A stretch of 34,796 nucleotides of DNA, taken from assembly GCA_964592375.1 (NCBI GenBank), contig CAZQDP010000015.1, forward strand, positions 1 to 34,796, in the 5' to 3' direction. This stretch comes from CAZQDP01 sp964592375 (GTDB lineage: Bacteria > Bacillota > Clostridia > RUG12999). Below, piece by piece: positions 7,128-15,534 of the stretch. Both the position numbers and the translations under genes were made by a program. The notes below the pieces were generated by a model that was not told the origin of the DNA, made no database searches, and saw only the letters and a program-made list of their open reading frames with translations. Each line of letters begins with the position of its first letter. Position 1 is the first letter of the stretch.

Positions 7128-8900
7128 TTATTTTAAATATTTACTGGGATCCGTTGGTTGGCCGTTTTTTCTTACCTCAAAATGCAAATGTGGACCGGTT
7201 GAAAAGCCGGTATTTCCAACCTTGCCAATCACATCCCCCTTTGCAACAACCTGACCTACTTTTGAGTCTGTTTTACTCATATGCCCATACCAAGTCTGGT
7301 ATCCATTTTTATGATCAACCTTTACAAGTAAACCGTAGCCGCCATTATAGCCTGCAAATACAATCACTCCGTTGTCTGCCACTTTGATAGGCGATCCGGT
7401 GCTACCTGCTATATCGAGTCCGGTATGCATTCCGCCCCAACGTCTGCCATATCTTGAAGTGATGGTTCCATAAAAGGGTTGAATAAACTTTCCGGTGCCA
7501 ACACCTGAAGGCAATTCCTTGATGCCAATCTTGACTACTTTATCTATCGGTGCAGAAACAACCTGCGTGCTCACTTCATTACGTTCAACCTCTTTGCCGT
7601 TAATGCGAGTAATAACCGCTTCAATTCGCTTTTGTCCATGCTTGCCTTCACTAACTACAGAAGTTCTCCCCTTATATAGCCCATCTGACTCTATTTCCTT
7701 GGTTTCATAAGCAATCGGTTCGGTTATGGTTTCATTCTGCACAGTTTTTACGCTAAAGAGCGGAATAGGTGCAGACACCATCAATACATCCCCTTGATGG
7801 ATATTCTCCGTTGCAGACGGATTAAGTGCCAAAATATCATTGACTGAAGTAGCATTCGTTCGAGCAATCCCCCACAAAGTGTCTCCTGCTTGAACAGTAT
7901 AACTAATCTTTTCAGATTTGGTGCCGCATAGCGTTTTTACAGCATTTTCAACACTAGTAATCTCACCCACAACGCTCACTTTTTTTTCAATGGCTACGCT
8001 GTCTACCATTTGTACCTTCGTATCTTCAGACACATTTCCGACGACTTTGCGGGCAGCTGCATTGATCGCTTCATTAGCCTGTTCCTCCGTGGCCAAAGCG
8101 GCAGTCTTATTGCCATTAATGGTAATGACAAACGATGGAGCGGTAAGCTGAGACATGGCCATTACCGTTTGGGATACGTCCTCATAAGTTGAAAAATCAT
8201 TCTTTCGGACAATCCGAAAAACAACTTGCGGAGCACCCCCAATATCCCCTGCTCTTCCTGTCAATTCCTTCAGTGTATGATTAACTGTAGGAACAATATC
8301 GCTTGCATCCTTCTTGTTTGGCAGGCAACCTGCATATTTACCATCGATATATAAATCATAGCCAACAGCGAAAAACGAACTGTAAATCATCAGAAAAGCC
8401 GTAACAAGCACCAGTACAGCAATCGCACCAACTCGCTTTTCCCCCAAGTTGCGCATGAAGTAGATTAGATTATGGTCTTTATCGCTTTTCGATTGATGCT
8501 TGTGTGACGTTGTGCCTTTGCCCTCCACCGATAGATTTTTACTGTTTTCCACAGATATACGCTTGCTACGCTCTACCGAAATAAAATTGCGGTGTTCTGC
8601 CGTTACATGCTTGCCATTCTCCGCAGGCATGCTTGTAGAACTTTCCAAAATATCAACTTTTTTCTTTTGCTCATTGAAAGCTTTGAAACGCAAACGGGCA
8701 AGTAAGCTTTCGCTTGCTTGCCTAAGTATGCTAACTATATTAAATATTTTTTTCTTGCTTTGCTGATAGGATGGCAAGGTAATGACAATTCCATCCTTCT
8801 GTTTAGGGTGTATATCAGCGACTGCTATGCAGCTTCTCATTCTTTTTTCTTTTATATTATCATTTGTTCTAACAAAGACGTCAATTTCATTTTTCCTCAT
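7128..8900 (-). CDS. Membrane-anchored LysM-G5-M23 peptidoglycan endopeptidase
   Basis: About 590 residues. Counting from the alternative TTG at 8903: a cytoplasmic basic region at 1-155, one membrane helix at 158-180 (type II anchor), a LysM domain at 333-378, a G5 domain at about 386-463, and an M23 metallopeptidase domain at 475-590. The M23 zinc and catalytic residues are all present (HTGLD with His493 and Asp497, His541 in YGHM, and HLH at 572-574), so it should cut peptide cross-links in the wall. Residues 92-131 are five imperfect 8-residue repeats in the cytoplasmic part. The ATG at 8900 and TTG at 8903 both lie behind AGGTGG; the ATG was chosen. A consensus promoter lies just upstream. 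Confidence 0.9.
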   Translation of the reverse strand: MRKNEIDVFVRTNDNIKEKRMRSCIAVADIHPKQKDGIVITLPSYQQSKKKIFNIVSILRQASESLLARLRFKAFNEQKKKVDILESSTSMPAENGKHVTAEHRNFISVERSKRISVENSKNLSVEGKGTTSHKHQSKSDKDHNLIYFMRNLGEKRVGAIAVLVLVTAFLMIYSSFFAVGYDLYIDGKYAGCLPNKKDASDIVPTVNHTLKELTGRAGDIGGAPQVVFRIVRKNDFSTYEDVSQTVMAMSQLTAPSFVITINGNKTAALATEEQANEAINAAARKVVGNVSEDTKVQMVDSVAIEKKVSVVGEITSVENAVKTLCGTKSEKISYTVQAGDTLWGIARTNATSVNDILALNPSATENIHQGDVLMVSAPIPLFSVKTVQNETITEPIAYETKEIESDGLYKGRTSVVSEGKHGQKRIEAVITRINGKEVERNEVSTQVVSAPIDKVVKIGIKELPSGVGTGKFIQPFYGTITSRYGRRWGGMHTGLDIAGSTGSPIKVADNGVIVFAGYNGGYGLLVKVDHKNGYQTWYGHMSKTDSKVGQVVAKGDVIGKVGNTGFSTGPHLHFEVRKNGQPTDPSKYLK

Positions 8901-8924
8901 CAAACCACCTGCCTCTTTGTTACA

Positions 8925-8953
8925 ATTATATTACATATCATGTCCGTTGTCAA
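8925..8953 (-). promoter_or_regulatory. Consensus sigma-A promoter of the M23 endopeptidase gene
   Basis: On the minus strand TTGACA (8953-8948) and TATAAT (8930-8925) are separated by 17 bases, a perfect match to the vegetative consensus. The start would be near 8918, about 18 bases before the start codon. The -35 lies only about 20 bases after the citrate synthase stop, so the endopeptidase gene has its own promoter. Confidence 0.8.
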
Positions 8954-8972
8954 GAAAAAATATGCTTATTTA

Positions 8973-10322
8973 CTATCTTTTATCAAGCGGTATGTAATCA
9001 TTTCTACCACAAATGCTTTTATAAGCAGGCCTTATAATTCTTCCGCCTGTCATCACCTCTTCAATTCTGTGCGCACACCAACCGACAATTCGAGAAATGG
9101 CAAAAAGCGGGGTATAAAGCTCCGGTGGAATATTCAGCATTTTATATACAAAACCCGAATACAAATCCACATTAGCAGAAATGACCTTTCCATTGCCTTT
9201 TACTTTATCAAATACATCGGGGGTTAATCGTTCTACCGCTTCATATAAATAGTATTCCTCAATACAGTTTTTGTTCTTTGCAAGCTCTATCGCCTTTTCT
9301 TTTAAAAGAATTGCTCTTGGGTCTGAAAGCGTATACACCGCATGACCCATTCCATACACAAGCCCTGTTTTATCATTTGCTTCTTTATTGATGATTTTTT
9401 CGAGATACTTTGCGATCTCATCTTCGTCGCTCCAGTTTTTTACGCTTTTTTTTATATCGTCCATCATGGCTTCTACTTTTGCATTCGCGCCGCCATGCTT
9501 GGGTCCTTTTAGGGAACCGATTGCGGAAGCGATTGCCGAATAGGTATCTGTTCCGGAGGAGGATACCACTCTGCATGCAAAAGCGGAATTGTTTCCGCCG
9601 CCATGCTCTGCGTGCAGAACCATGAGAAGATCCAAGGTTTCCGCTTCGAGTTCTGTGAATTTCCCATCCAGTCTCATCATATATAAGAAATTGCGTGCAG
9701 TACTTACATCACTTTTTGGTGGATGCAAGCATAAGGTTTCATTATGATAATAATGCCTTTTGGTATGATATGCATACGCAGCCATAACGGGCAATCGAGC
9801 GATGAGCTCAATAGACTGACGCATAATATTTTCAATACCGATATCATCCGGGTTGCTATCATATGAATAGGATGCAAGTACCGCCCTTGCAAGCTTGTTC
9901 ATGATATCCTTGCTGGGCGCCTTTAAGATCATATCCTCGGTAAATCCGGTAGGCAACGTTCGCAGCTCACCGATAAGGTTGCAAAAACGCTCCAAATTAT
10001 CTCGATCAGGTAGCATACCAAAAAGTAAGAGAAATGCGGTTTCCTCAAAGCCATACATTTTTTCAACAACATGCGTCTTCACAAGCTCGCGAACATCCAT
10101 ACCACGATAATACAGACCCCCGTCTACCGGCACACGCTCTCCATCATCTATAATGTAGCCCTTTACTTCCCCAATGGAGGTTAACCCCGCCAATACGCCC
10201 GTTCCGTCCTCGTTTCTCAGACCGCGCTTTACTTTATATTTTTCAAAATGATCGGGATCAATTTTGTAATGTTCTTTCGCTAAATCCAATAATACACTGA
10301 AGTTTTCTACATAACCAGCCAT
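8973..10322 (-). CDS. gltA: Citrate synthase
   Basis: The enzyme condenses oxaloacetate and acetyl-CoA to citrate. The 449-residue protein carries the family hallmarks: LHAEHGGGNNSAFACRVVSS with the substrate-binding His, KGPKHGGANAKV, and GMGHAVYTLSDPRA with the catalytic His. The C-terminal HRIEEV and RPAY are also typical. Bacterial enzymes are usually 370-430 residues, so it is slightly long because of an N-terminal extension. The start is ATG 10322 (a GTG at 10325 is adjacent), with GGAAG about a dozen bases upstream. No aconitase or isocitrate dehydrogenase gene is next to it; a role in glutamate supply is plausible. Confidence 0.93.
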   Translation of the reverse strand: MAGYVENFSVLLDLAKEHYKIDPDHFEKYKVKRGLRNEDGTGVLAGLTSIGEVKGYIIDDGERVPVDGGLYYRGMDVRELVKTHVVEKMYGFEETAFLLLFGMLPDRDNLERFCNLIGELRTLPTGFTEDMILKAPSKDIMNKLARAVLASYSYDSNPDDIGIENIMRQSIELIARLPVMAAYAYHTKRHYYHNETLCLHPPKSDVSTARNFLYMMRLDGKFTELEAETLDLLMVLHAEHGGGNNSAFACRVVSSSGTDTYSAIASAIGSLKGPKHGGANAKVEAMMDDIKKSVKNWSDEDEIAKYLEKIINKEANDKTGLVYGMGHAVYTLSDPRAILLKEKAIELAKNKNCIEEYYLYEAVERLTPDVFDKVKGNGKVISANVDLYSGFVYKMLNIPPELYTPLFAISRIVGWCAHRIEEVMTGGRIIRPAYKSICGRNDYIPLDKR

Positions 10323-10354
10323 CACTTACACCCGCTTCCAAATTCTAATGACTA

Positions 10355-10383
10355 ATTATAGCATATTTTTTGTATGCAGTCAA
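10355..10383 (-). promoter_or_regulatory. Citrate synthase promoter with a dyad in its spacer
   Basis: On the minus strand TTGACT (10383-10378) and TATAAT (10360-10355) are 17 bases apart. The 17-base spacer is itself an inverted repeat, GCATA-N7-TATGC. Such a dyad resembles the boxes of LysR-type regulators; citrate synthase genes in some Bacillota are controlled by such a regulator (CcpC). A link here is only inference. Confidence 0.65.
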
Positions 10384-10599
10384 TACTTCGTGTATCGGAG
10401 GACGCATTTTTTGCAATTTTGTATAAGCCAATCCTTCATTTTGTGATGTAAATATAGTGATAATTGTCATAAATACATAGATTTCATAACACAAATGAAA
10501 TATCTTACATATTAAAAGCATCATTTTTGCGCTTTGCATTTGGGTTTTTTAGGAAAAATCACGTTTCTCCTTTTGTATATATAGGCTATTTCAGCACAA
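10384..10599. other. AT-rich gap between citrate synthase and the sipL terminator
   Basis: This is the rest of a 325-base stretch without a convincing gene. It is AT-rich, with no convincing ribosome site or domain. A 64-residue open frame on the minus strand (10345-10539) overlaps the citrate synthase promoter and has no recognisable family, so it is not called. I see no further motif in it. Confidence 0.5.
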
Positions 10600-10627
10600 A
10601 AGGGCGGAGCATTAATTCCCCGCCCTT
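10600..10627 (-). terminator. Rho-independent terminator of the SipL-like gene
   Basis: AAGGGCGG (10600-10607) pairs with CCGCCCTT (10620-10627) around a 12-base loop. On the minus strand the stem is followed by TTTGTG. It lies about 20 bases after the SipL-like stop codon. Confidence 0.8.
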
Positions 10628-10647
10628 GTATAGCATCCTACAGCTGC

Positions 10648-12183
10648 CTATTTATTTGGAATGAGCAATAGCTTCCCGGGATCTAGACTTTCGTTCTCTT
10701 TAATACTGTTTGCGTTTACAATACCGGAAATACTTGTTTTGTAGCGCTTTGCAATTTCCCACAAATCATCGTCTCTTTGTACAAAGTACATAATGACTGA
10801 TGCTCGTTTCTTTTCTGCGGCAGGCAGCTCTTCAATATTGGATACAATTTCTATCTGCTCTACTTTTGCAATTGCAATATCACACCCAACAATAATTCTC
10901 ACCTCAATTTCACCGGCACTGTTTAAATTATAACTAATGTGATTTACTTCTGCATTTGCAGTGGCCTCTCCTTCTACATTGCTCGCCAAATCCGCCGTTA
11001 CAATAAACGGAATTTCTTGTTTGAAGCTATATACAGGATAATCATCACGGTTTGATAAATAGAGCACGTATACATCCACCGCACCGTCAATTTCTGCTTT
11101 TCCACCACCGACCCTGCAATCCGATACATATGGCTTTGCCACCACATTATAAATCCGTTCAATACCCGGCACGTCATCGGGTGGCAGAATGACCTCTCGA
11201 ATAGTTGACTGTGCATTGGCGCCAATGATATTTTCTTGAATGCCAATGTACTGCTTTTCCACTTCCATCTCCGAGACAGTACTATATACATCTGTAAGTA
11301 CTTGCAGATTACTTTGCTCATATGCCTTGATGCTGATGTCTATCTTTATATCGCATACAATAATCCGCATGTCACCGTCTGCATCTCTCTCAGAGGCGAT
11401 ATGAACATCCTTGACCTGCATCATTGTACTTACCTGCATATCTTCACGAATGCCCTGCACATCAATGATTTCGGTGAAGGGAATTGCATTTTCCATAAAC
11501 TCAATCTTGTTGTCACTCTCAAGAGAATATAGCGTACAGACCTTCATTTCAGATTTAATAATCACCTTATTGCTAATGACCTTGATATCTTTTTCGCCCA
11601 AATGGATGTCCGTTTTAAGGATATTGCCAATAGCTGGCTTGCCCTCCGGCAATTCAAGCCTTGCAGAAAGATGGATTTCATCTATTTTCCTGGCACACTC
11701 GCCGGAAACGGTCAGTGTTTTATATTTTGTCTCCACATGATTGTCTTCAACATCTGTGATGTACTCAATTTCTTTTTGCCCTTTCATCTGGATGTTTGCC
11801 TCTACAATAGACTTAATGGCTATTTTTCTACTATTCACCAGATGAAACTCCAAATGCTGTAAGTCGGCCATCACATCAACATCTAGATCTTCCTCATTGC
11901 CTTCCATCTCTTCTGTGTGCGTAAAGTGGGTTGAGCCGTTTATTCCTTTCACTCCGCTTCCCGTATCGGGTATGTATAAAATTTTGTAATCTATTTTCCC
12001 CTTCAAAATGAGCTTCCCTTCGGCAATATCCTTTTGTAGCACTACTGCGTCACCGTCTACTTGAATGATTTTGAGTACATCCGGCTTCGCATCGGGAACG
12101 ATCATATCGCTGTCAACAAAAATCCGACCGGTTTGCATGCCGGCTGGATAATGTATCGTGTGCCTGCTTTTTTTAATTTCCAT
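10648..12183 (-). CDS. SipL-like spore-coat protein: SPOCS (DUF3794) domains plus C-terminal LysM
   Basis: The 511-residue protein has repeated SPOCS/DUF3794 segments through most of its length (recurring patterns such as DIHLGEKDIKVISNKVIIK and VKDVHIASERDADGDMRI) and a LysM domain in the last 48 residues (VMYFVQRDDDLWEIAKRY to LLLIPNK). This is the architecture of clostridial SipL, which through its LysM domain works with SpoIVA to assemble the coat around the forespore. The ATG at 12183 is chosen over the longer frame from 12279 because GGGAGGA lies 9 bases upstream. A sigma-E-like promoter at 12229-12257 fits mother-cell expression. It marks the host as a spore former. Confidence 0.88.
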   Translation of the reverse strand: MEIKKSRHTIHYPAGMQTGRIFVDSDMIVPDAKPDVLKIIQVDGDAVVLQKDIAEGKLILKGKIDYKILYIPDTGSGVKGINGSTHFTHTEEMEGNEEDLDVDVMADLQHLEFHLVNSRKIAIKSIVEANIQMKGQKEIEYITDVEDNHVETKYKTLTVSGECARKIDEIHLSARLELPEGKPAIGNILKTDIHLGEKDIKVISNKVIIKSEMKVCTLYSLESDNKIEFMENAIPFTEIIDVQGIREDMQVSTMMQVKDVHIASERDADGDMRIIVCDIKIDISIKAYEQSNLQVLTDVYSTVSEMEVEKQYIGIQENIIGANAQSTIREVILPPDDVPGIERIYNVVAKPYVSDCRVGGGKAEIDGAVDVYVLYLSNRDDYPVYSFKQEIPFIVTADLASNVEGEATANAEVNHISYNLNSAGEIEVRIIVGCDIAIAKVEQIEIVSNIEELPAAEKKRASVIMYFVQRDDDLWEIAKRYKTSISGIVNANSIKENESLDPGKLLLIPNK

Positions 12184-12228
12184 TGTGTTGTCCTCCCTAC
12201 ATTTAATCATTGCAAATTTGATATTACA

Positions 12229-12257
12229 TATGTATGAAGCCGGATAGTCCAATATGC
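12229..12257 (-). promoter_or_regulatory. Candidate sigma-E (mother-cell sporulation) promoter of the SipL-like gene
   Basis: On the minus strand GCATATT (12257-12251) and CATACATA (12236-12229) are separated by 14 bases. The sigma-E consensus is about KMATATT, 13-15 bases, CATACAnT; the -10 matches 7 of 8. The predicted leader is about 39 bases. Coat assembly genes are normally in the sigma-E regulon. Confidence 0.6.
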
Positions 12258-12278
12258 ATAATGATGAATGGATGGACA

Positions 12279-12303
12279 TAAAAAAAGGAGCCGAAGCTCC
12301 TTT
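12279..12303 (-). terminator. Terminator of the 6S-like RNA
   Basis: On the minus strand AAAGGAGC-TTCG-GCTCCTTT forms a perfect 8-pair stem with a UUCG loop, continuing into a run of seven Ts. It separates the small RNA from the SipL-like gene. Confidence 0.88.
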
Positions 12304-12509
12304 CTTAATACAATTTATACCCCGCTGTGCCGTGAGTAAATATCATGCTCTTAACCTGCGTGTGCAGGCGGGAAGTTCCCAACTGTTTTGCAAGTCCCCT
12401 AACGTCAAAGACGGGGGCATTTGCGTCCCGGCCGGAGATTAAATCCCTAATAAATTCTGTTGGTTAAAGCTGATGGTTTCACGCACACCGCAGGGCACTT
12501 CTTTTGTGC
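12279..12509 (-). ncRNA. ssrS: 6S RNA (SsrS)-like regulatory RNA
   Basis: The transcript of about 230 bases has its own promoter (12516-12544) and terminator and no credible reading frame. Its ends can close on each other: GCCCUGCGGUGUG and CGUGA near the 5' end pair with UCACG, GCAC and GCGGGGU near the 3' end, giving about 16 pairs with small bulges. Inside, CCUGC-ACAC-GCAGG forms a short hairpin on the 3' side, and GUC-UUU-GAC within CCCC/GGGG forms an apical hairpin. A long closing stem, a large bubble with a small 3' hairpin and an apical arm is the 6S layout, in which the RNA mimics an open promoter and binds sigma-A RNA polymerase. The call rests on hand folding, not on a covariance model. 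Confidence 0.75.
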
Positions 12510-12515
12510 TTTTTC

Positions 12516-12544
12516 ATTATAACACACCTTGCGGAAAATTTCAA
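12516..12544 (-). promoter_or_regulatory. Promoter of the 6S-like RNA
   Basis: On the minus strand TTGAAA (12544-12539) and TATAAT (12521-12516) are 17 bases apart. The -35 overlaps the stop codon of the DUF1292 gene, so the small RNA can be made independently of that operon. Confidence 0.8.
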
Positions 12545-12849
12545 TCCTCAAAATCAAAAAGATCAGAATTTCTTTCTTTGAAAATAGTGTATACCTCTTC
12601 CAATATTTCCGGGTCTTCCACGCTTAAAAGATTATCTTCATTTTCTTCTTCGCCCTCTTCGAGTTCCATAATTACAACCGCATCATCTTCTTCATTGGTA
12701 GGTAGTAAAACAACATATGTCGCATCTCCATGTTCTATGCTGTCTAAAAACTCAAATTCTACCTCATTTCCTTCTTCATCTGTCAAAACAATCTTGTCAT
12801 CCTCCAACACTTCATTTTCCGGCGTTGGATTTTTAAACTCCTCACTCAT
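12541..12849 (-). CDS. DUF1292 family acidic small protein
   Basis: The 102-residue protein is very acidic, with the DUF1292 pattern KIVLTDEEGNEVEFEFLDSI followed by YVVLLPTNEEDDAVVIMEL. The function of the family is unknown; it is common in Bacillota next to ruvX, as here. The ATG at 12849 is chosen over a GTG at 12858 because GAGGAG lies 8 bases upstream. It follows ruvX after a 58-base gap and is probably in the same operon. Confidence 0.88.
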   Translation of the reverse strand: MSEEFKNPTPENEVLEDDKIVLTDEEGNEVEFEFLDSIEHGDATYVVLLPTNEEDDAVVIMELEEGEEENEDNLLSVEDPEILEEVYTIFKERNSDLFDFED

Positions 12850-12907
12850 CTTGCGCACTCCTCATCATTTATATTTTTATATAGAATATGTCGTATTATT
12901 CATTGGA

Positions 12908-13318
12908 TCAAACATTTTCATCCAAATAGCTCTGCAAAATGACAACGGCAGAAATCGTATCAACAATTTTTCGCCGTTTTCCGCTACCCCTCATGCCCAC
13001 TTCGTTCATGATTTTGTGTGCGCTAACCGTGGAAAGTCTTTCATCTCTGTACATAATTTCAACGCCGGATTCCGATAGCCTTTGCCCAAATTCTTTTGCA
13101 ATTTCCGCACTCTCCCCTACGGTGCCATCCATGTTTTTAGGCAGCCCAACGATGACCTTTTGTGGTTTGTGCTCAAAAATAACTTTCAGCGTTTTTTCCA
13201 CTTGGGTAGGAAAATGCTTTTCTTCAATATTCCCCAGTGGGGTGGCTAAAATGCCAAGTGCATCACTGATGGCTATGCCAATTCGCGCCTTTCCATAATC
13301 AATTCCCATCACCTTCAT
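12908..13318 (-). CDS. ruvX: Putative pre-16S rRNA nuclease / Holliday junction resolvase-like protein RuvX (YqgF)
   Basis: The 136-residue protein matches YqgF/RuvX along its length: GIDYGKARIGIA with Asp7, a KVIVGLPKNMDGTVG strand-loop, YRDERLSTVSAH, and a C-terminal VDTISAVVILQSYLD containing the last acidic residue of the RNase H-like site. The family is implicated in 16S rRNA 5'-end maturation. It overlaps the end of the glycosyltransferase/pyruvyl transferase gene by 4 bases, suggesting translational coupling. Confidence 0.93.
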   Translation of the reverse strand: MKVMGIDYGKARIGIAISDALGILATPLGNIEEKHFPTQVEKTLKVIFEHKPQKVIVGLPKNMDGTVGESAEIAKEFGQRLSESGVEIMYRDERLSTVSAHKIMNEVGMRGSGKRRKIVDTISAVVILQSYLDENV

Positions 13319-15534
13319 ACACTTTCACCACGAATCAGTCCAATGGCAATTTCGGTGCTGACATGCGCCTTCTGTCTCATACTCTCTACATTTTGCCTTA
13401 AATTACTTTTAATCTCATCGCTGCTTCGAATGCATTTATCAATTAGTCCTTTATAATCCCCTGCAACAAGGGCACGTGGGTCCATATAATATGCCTGACC
13501 AATGTATTTTTGAAAGCTACTGACTTTGGGGTCATATATAATCCCCACTGCCGGCACTGCGAGCATGGAAGCATACACGAGCATATGAAGCCGTACAGAA
13601 ATCACAAGCTCAGAATGACGGATAAGTGCAAAGGTTTGTGTTAAATTCAAGCATTCATCTATGAAAATCGACTTGCATTCCATTCTTTTCATGATATTTC
13701 TACCCACATAAGCATCATAAGGATAATGCATTGGAATAAAAATCGGGGTATAGTGATGCTCCTTAGCAATATAGTCCCCCATTTCAGCCATCAGTTGAAT
13801 AAAATTTCTCGGTGCTTCCTTCCATTCACGTACGGAGATGCAAACATATTTTTCATCCTTACCAATGCCAAGGCGCGCGAGTATATCATTTGTGCAGGTT
13901 TGGTCGCATTCACAAAGTGCAAATGCAGGATCTGCAGTAACCACAATAGGTGGAACGTTTATTGCAAGCTTAGACAGCTCTTCCCTTGATTCTTCATCTC
14001 TTAGCGTAATATAGTCCACTGTGTTTAGCGTTTTTGATACTCTTTTTTTATTAATACCACGAACGATAGGACCAATGCCATTGGCGTATAGCATGACCTT
14101 TGTGCCGGCCCACTTTGCAATTTTGATACACCAAATATAATAAAGCAAAGATTTTGTACTGGTTACATCCTGAATAAGATTGCCGCCGCCGGCTATAAAT
14201 AATTTGGTTTTGCCAAGGGTCTTCCATAACTTCCATACATTGAAACGATTAAAAGAATCGACACCATATAAATGCATGGTTTCCTGCGGATTGTAGGACA
14301 TTACGCTAATTCGCATAAGTGGATCCTTGCTACGAAGTTCACTGACAACCGCTTGCAAAAGCGCTTCATCTCCACTATTCTTATATCCATAATACCCCAT
14401 AATCAGCACATCGTACGTTCCGCTTTCCAATGCTTCCTTATACATTCGGAGATTGTCGTTAACCATGCGCGAAATTGAATAATACTGCTTCACGACACGC
14501 CTGCAATATTCGCCCATGGCCCACCGCTCCTCGCCCGTGAGTGAGAAGAGCTTCAATATATCTTCTTTGTATTCATTTAGCGATAAAGGCTTGCAACCAC
14601 GGCAGGTAAAATTGGTATGAATGGCTTCCTCCAACTTGCTTTGATCAAATACTCCGATATACCCTGCAACACCTGTGATAATGACCGGCTTTGCCATGGC
14701 CATCGGCTCTAATATCGCACGGCTCACACCAATGCTGATTGTGGCGCACTGCAGAATTTCCTCTATGTCTGTCCTGGCACCGGTCATAATCACCGCTCTC
14801 CTGCCAAGGTGGGAATTGATTTCATTGGCTTTTTTTACAAGCTCTTCATAAACATTGCCATTTCCCACAATGACCAATTCTAGACCGATAATCTCGCGTT
14901 GCAGCTCATCAAATATACTGAGTAAATCAAATATATGAGGACAAACATCATCATTTAAACGACTGACACATACAATGCGTGGCGCATCCATTGACAGCCC
15001 CATTTCATAGAGAAATCCGGTGCAAATAACGCCCGGTCTAAAACGCCCCGTATCGATGCCATTGACCGTTACACCTATTTTTTTTGCAGGATAATGATAA
15101 TTGTCTATCAAATAGGTCTTCAAATCATCACTCACTGCTATCGCTCTTGACCCCCAGTTACTCAGCAGCTTTAATCCAAAAGATACATCAAAGGGAAAAT
15201 GCGCTGTAGTGACAAAATGAAATGGCAAAGTTTTATTAATTAGCCCACACAAAAAGGCCGGTATTCGTGCATGTGCGTGAACAATATCCGGTTTATACTG
15301 CTTTATTGCTTTTCGCAAAATAAAAAAAGATTTCACTAAATTTTCCGGTCTTCGGCTGGTAAGAGGTGCATGAATGTGAATTGCACCGGCTTTTTCAATA
15401 TCCTCTAAATATACTCCACCATTGGATATTACAATCACCTGATGACCAAGCTTGCACAAGCCTTTTGTAAGCTCAAGCACATGAGTCTCCGCACCGCCGA
15501 TGTCAAGCCCCATAATGGGCATCATTATTATCAT
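13315..15534 (-). CDS. Fusion of a GT4-type glycosyltransferase and a CsaB-like polysaccharide pyruvyl transferase
   Basis: Of 739 residues, 1 to about 370 are a GT-B glycosyltransferase: GGAETHVLELTKGL at 13-26, VHAHARIP at 85-92, a VSRLNDD strand near 190 and the donor-site GVSRAILEPMAMAKPVI at 269-285 with Glu277. Residues from about 373 are a CsaB-type pyruvyl transferase: YDVLIMGYYGYKNSGDEALL at 374-393, then AGGGNLIQD and a LYANGIGP segment. CsaB adds ketal pyruvate to cell-wall polysaccharide, where SLH-domain proteins dock. A single chain doing both steps would extend and pyruvylate a wall glycan. GGGAGA lies 7 bases before the ATG. First gene of the operon with ruvX and the DUF1292 gene. 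Confidence 0.85.
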   Translation of the reverse strand: MIIMMPIMGLDIGGAETHVLELTKGLCKLGHQVIVISNGGVYLEDIEKAGAIHIHAPLTSRRPENLVKSFFILRKAIKQYKPDIVHAHARIPAFLCGLINKTLPFHFVTTAHFPFDVSFGLKLLSNWGSRAIAVSDDLKTYLIDNYHYPAKKIGVTVNGIDTGRFRPGVICTGFLYEMGLSMDAPRIVCVSRLNDDVCPHIFDLLSIFDELQREIIGLELVIVGNGNVYEELVKKANEINSHLGRRAVIMTGARTDIEEILQCATISIGVSRAILEPMAMAKPVIITGVAGYIGVFDQSKLEEAIHTNFTCRGCKPLSLNEYKEDILKLFSLTGEERWAMGEYCRRVVKQYYSISRMVNDNLRMYKEALESGTYDVLIMGYYGYKNSGDEALLQAVVSELRSKDPLMRISVMSYNPQETMHLYGVDSFNRFNVWKLWKTLGKTKLFIAGGGNLIQDVTSTKSLLYYIWCIKIAKWAGTKVMLYANGIGPIVRGINKKRVSKTLNTVDYITLRDEESREELSKLAINVPPIVVTADPAFALCECDQTCTNDILARLGIGKDEKYVCISVREWKEAPRNFIQLMAEMGDYIAKEHHYTPIFIPMHYPYDAYVGRNIMKRMECKSIFIDECLNLTQTFALIRHSELVISVRLHMLVYASMLAVPAVGIIYDPKVSSFQKYIGQAYYMDPRALVAGDYKGLIDKCIRSSDEIKSNLRQNVESMRQKAHVSTEIAIGLIRGESV

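Noticed and set aside
8718..9227. A 169-codon open frame on the plus strand
   Set aside because: It lies antisense to the endopeptidase start, its consensus promoter and the citrate synthase end. Its composition (rich in Ile, Phe and Tyr without structure) fits a shadow frame.
10345..10539. A 64-codon open frame on the minus strand upstream of citrate synthase
   Set aside because: It covers the citrate synthase promoter, has no ribosome site and no family resemblance.
12473..13078. A 201-codon open frame on the plus strand
   Set aside because: It runs antisense through the DUF1292 and ruvX genes and the 6S-like promoter. It has no ribosome site and no recognisable domain, while the minus-strand genes are well supported.
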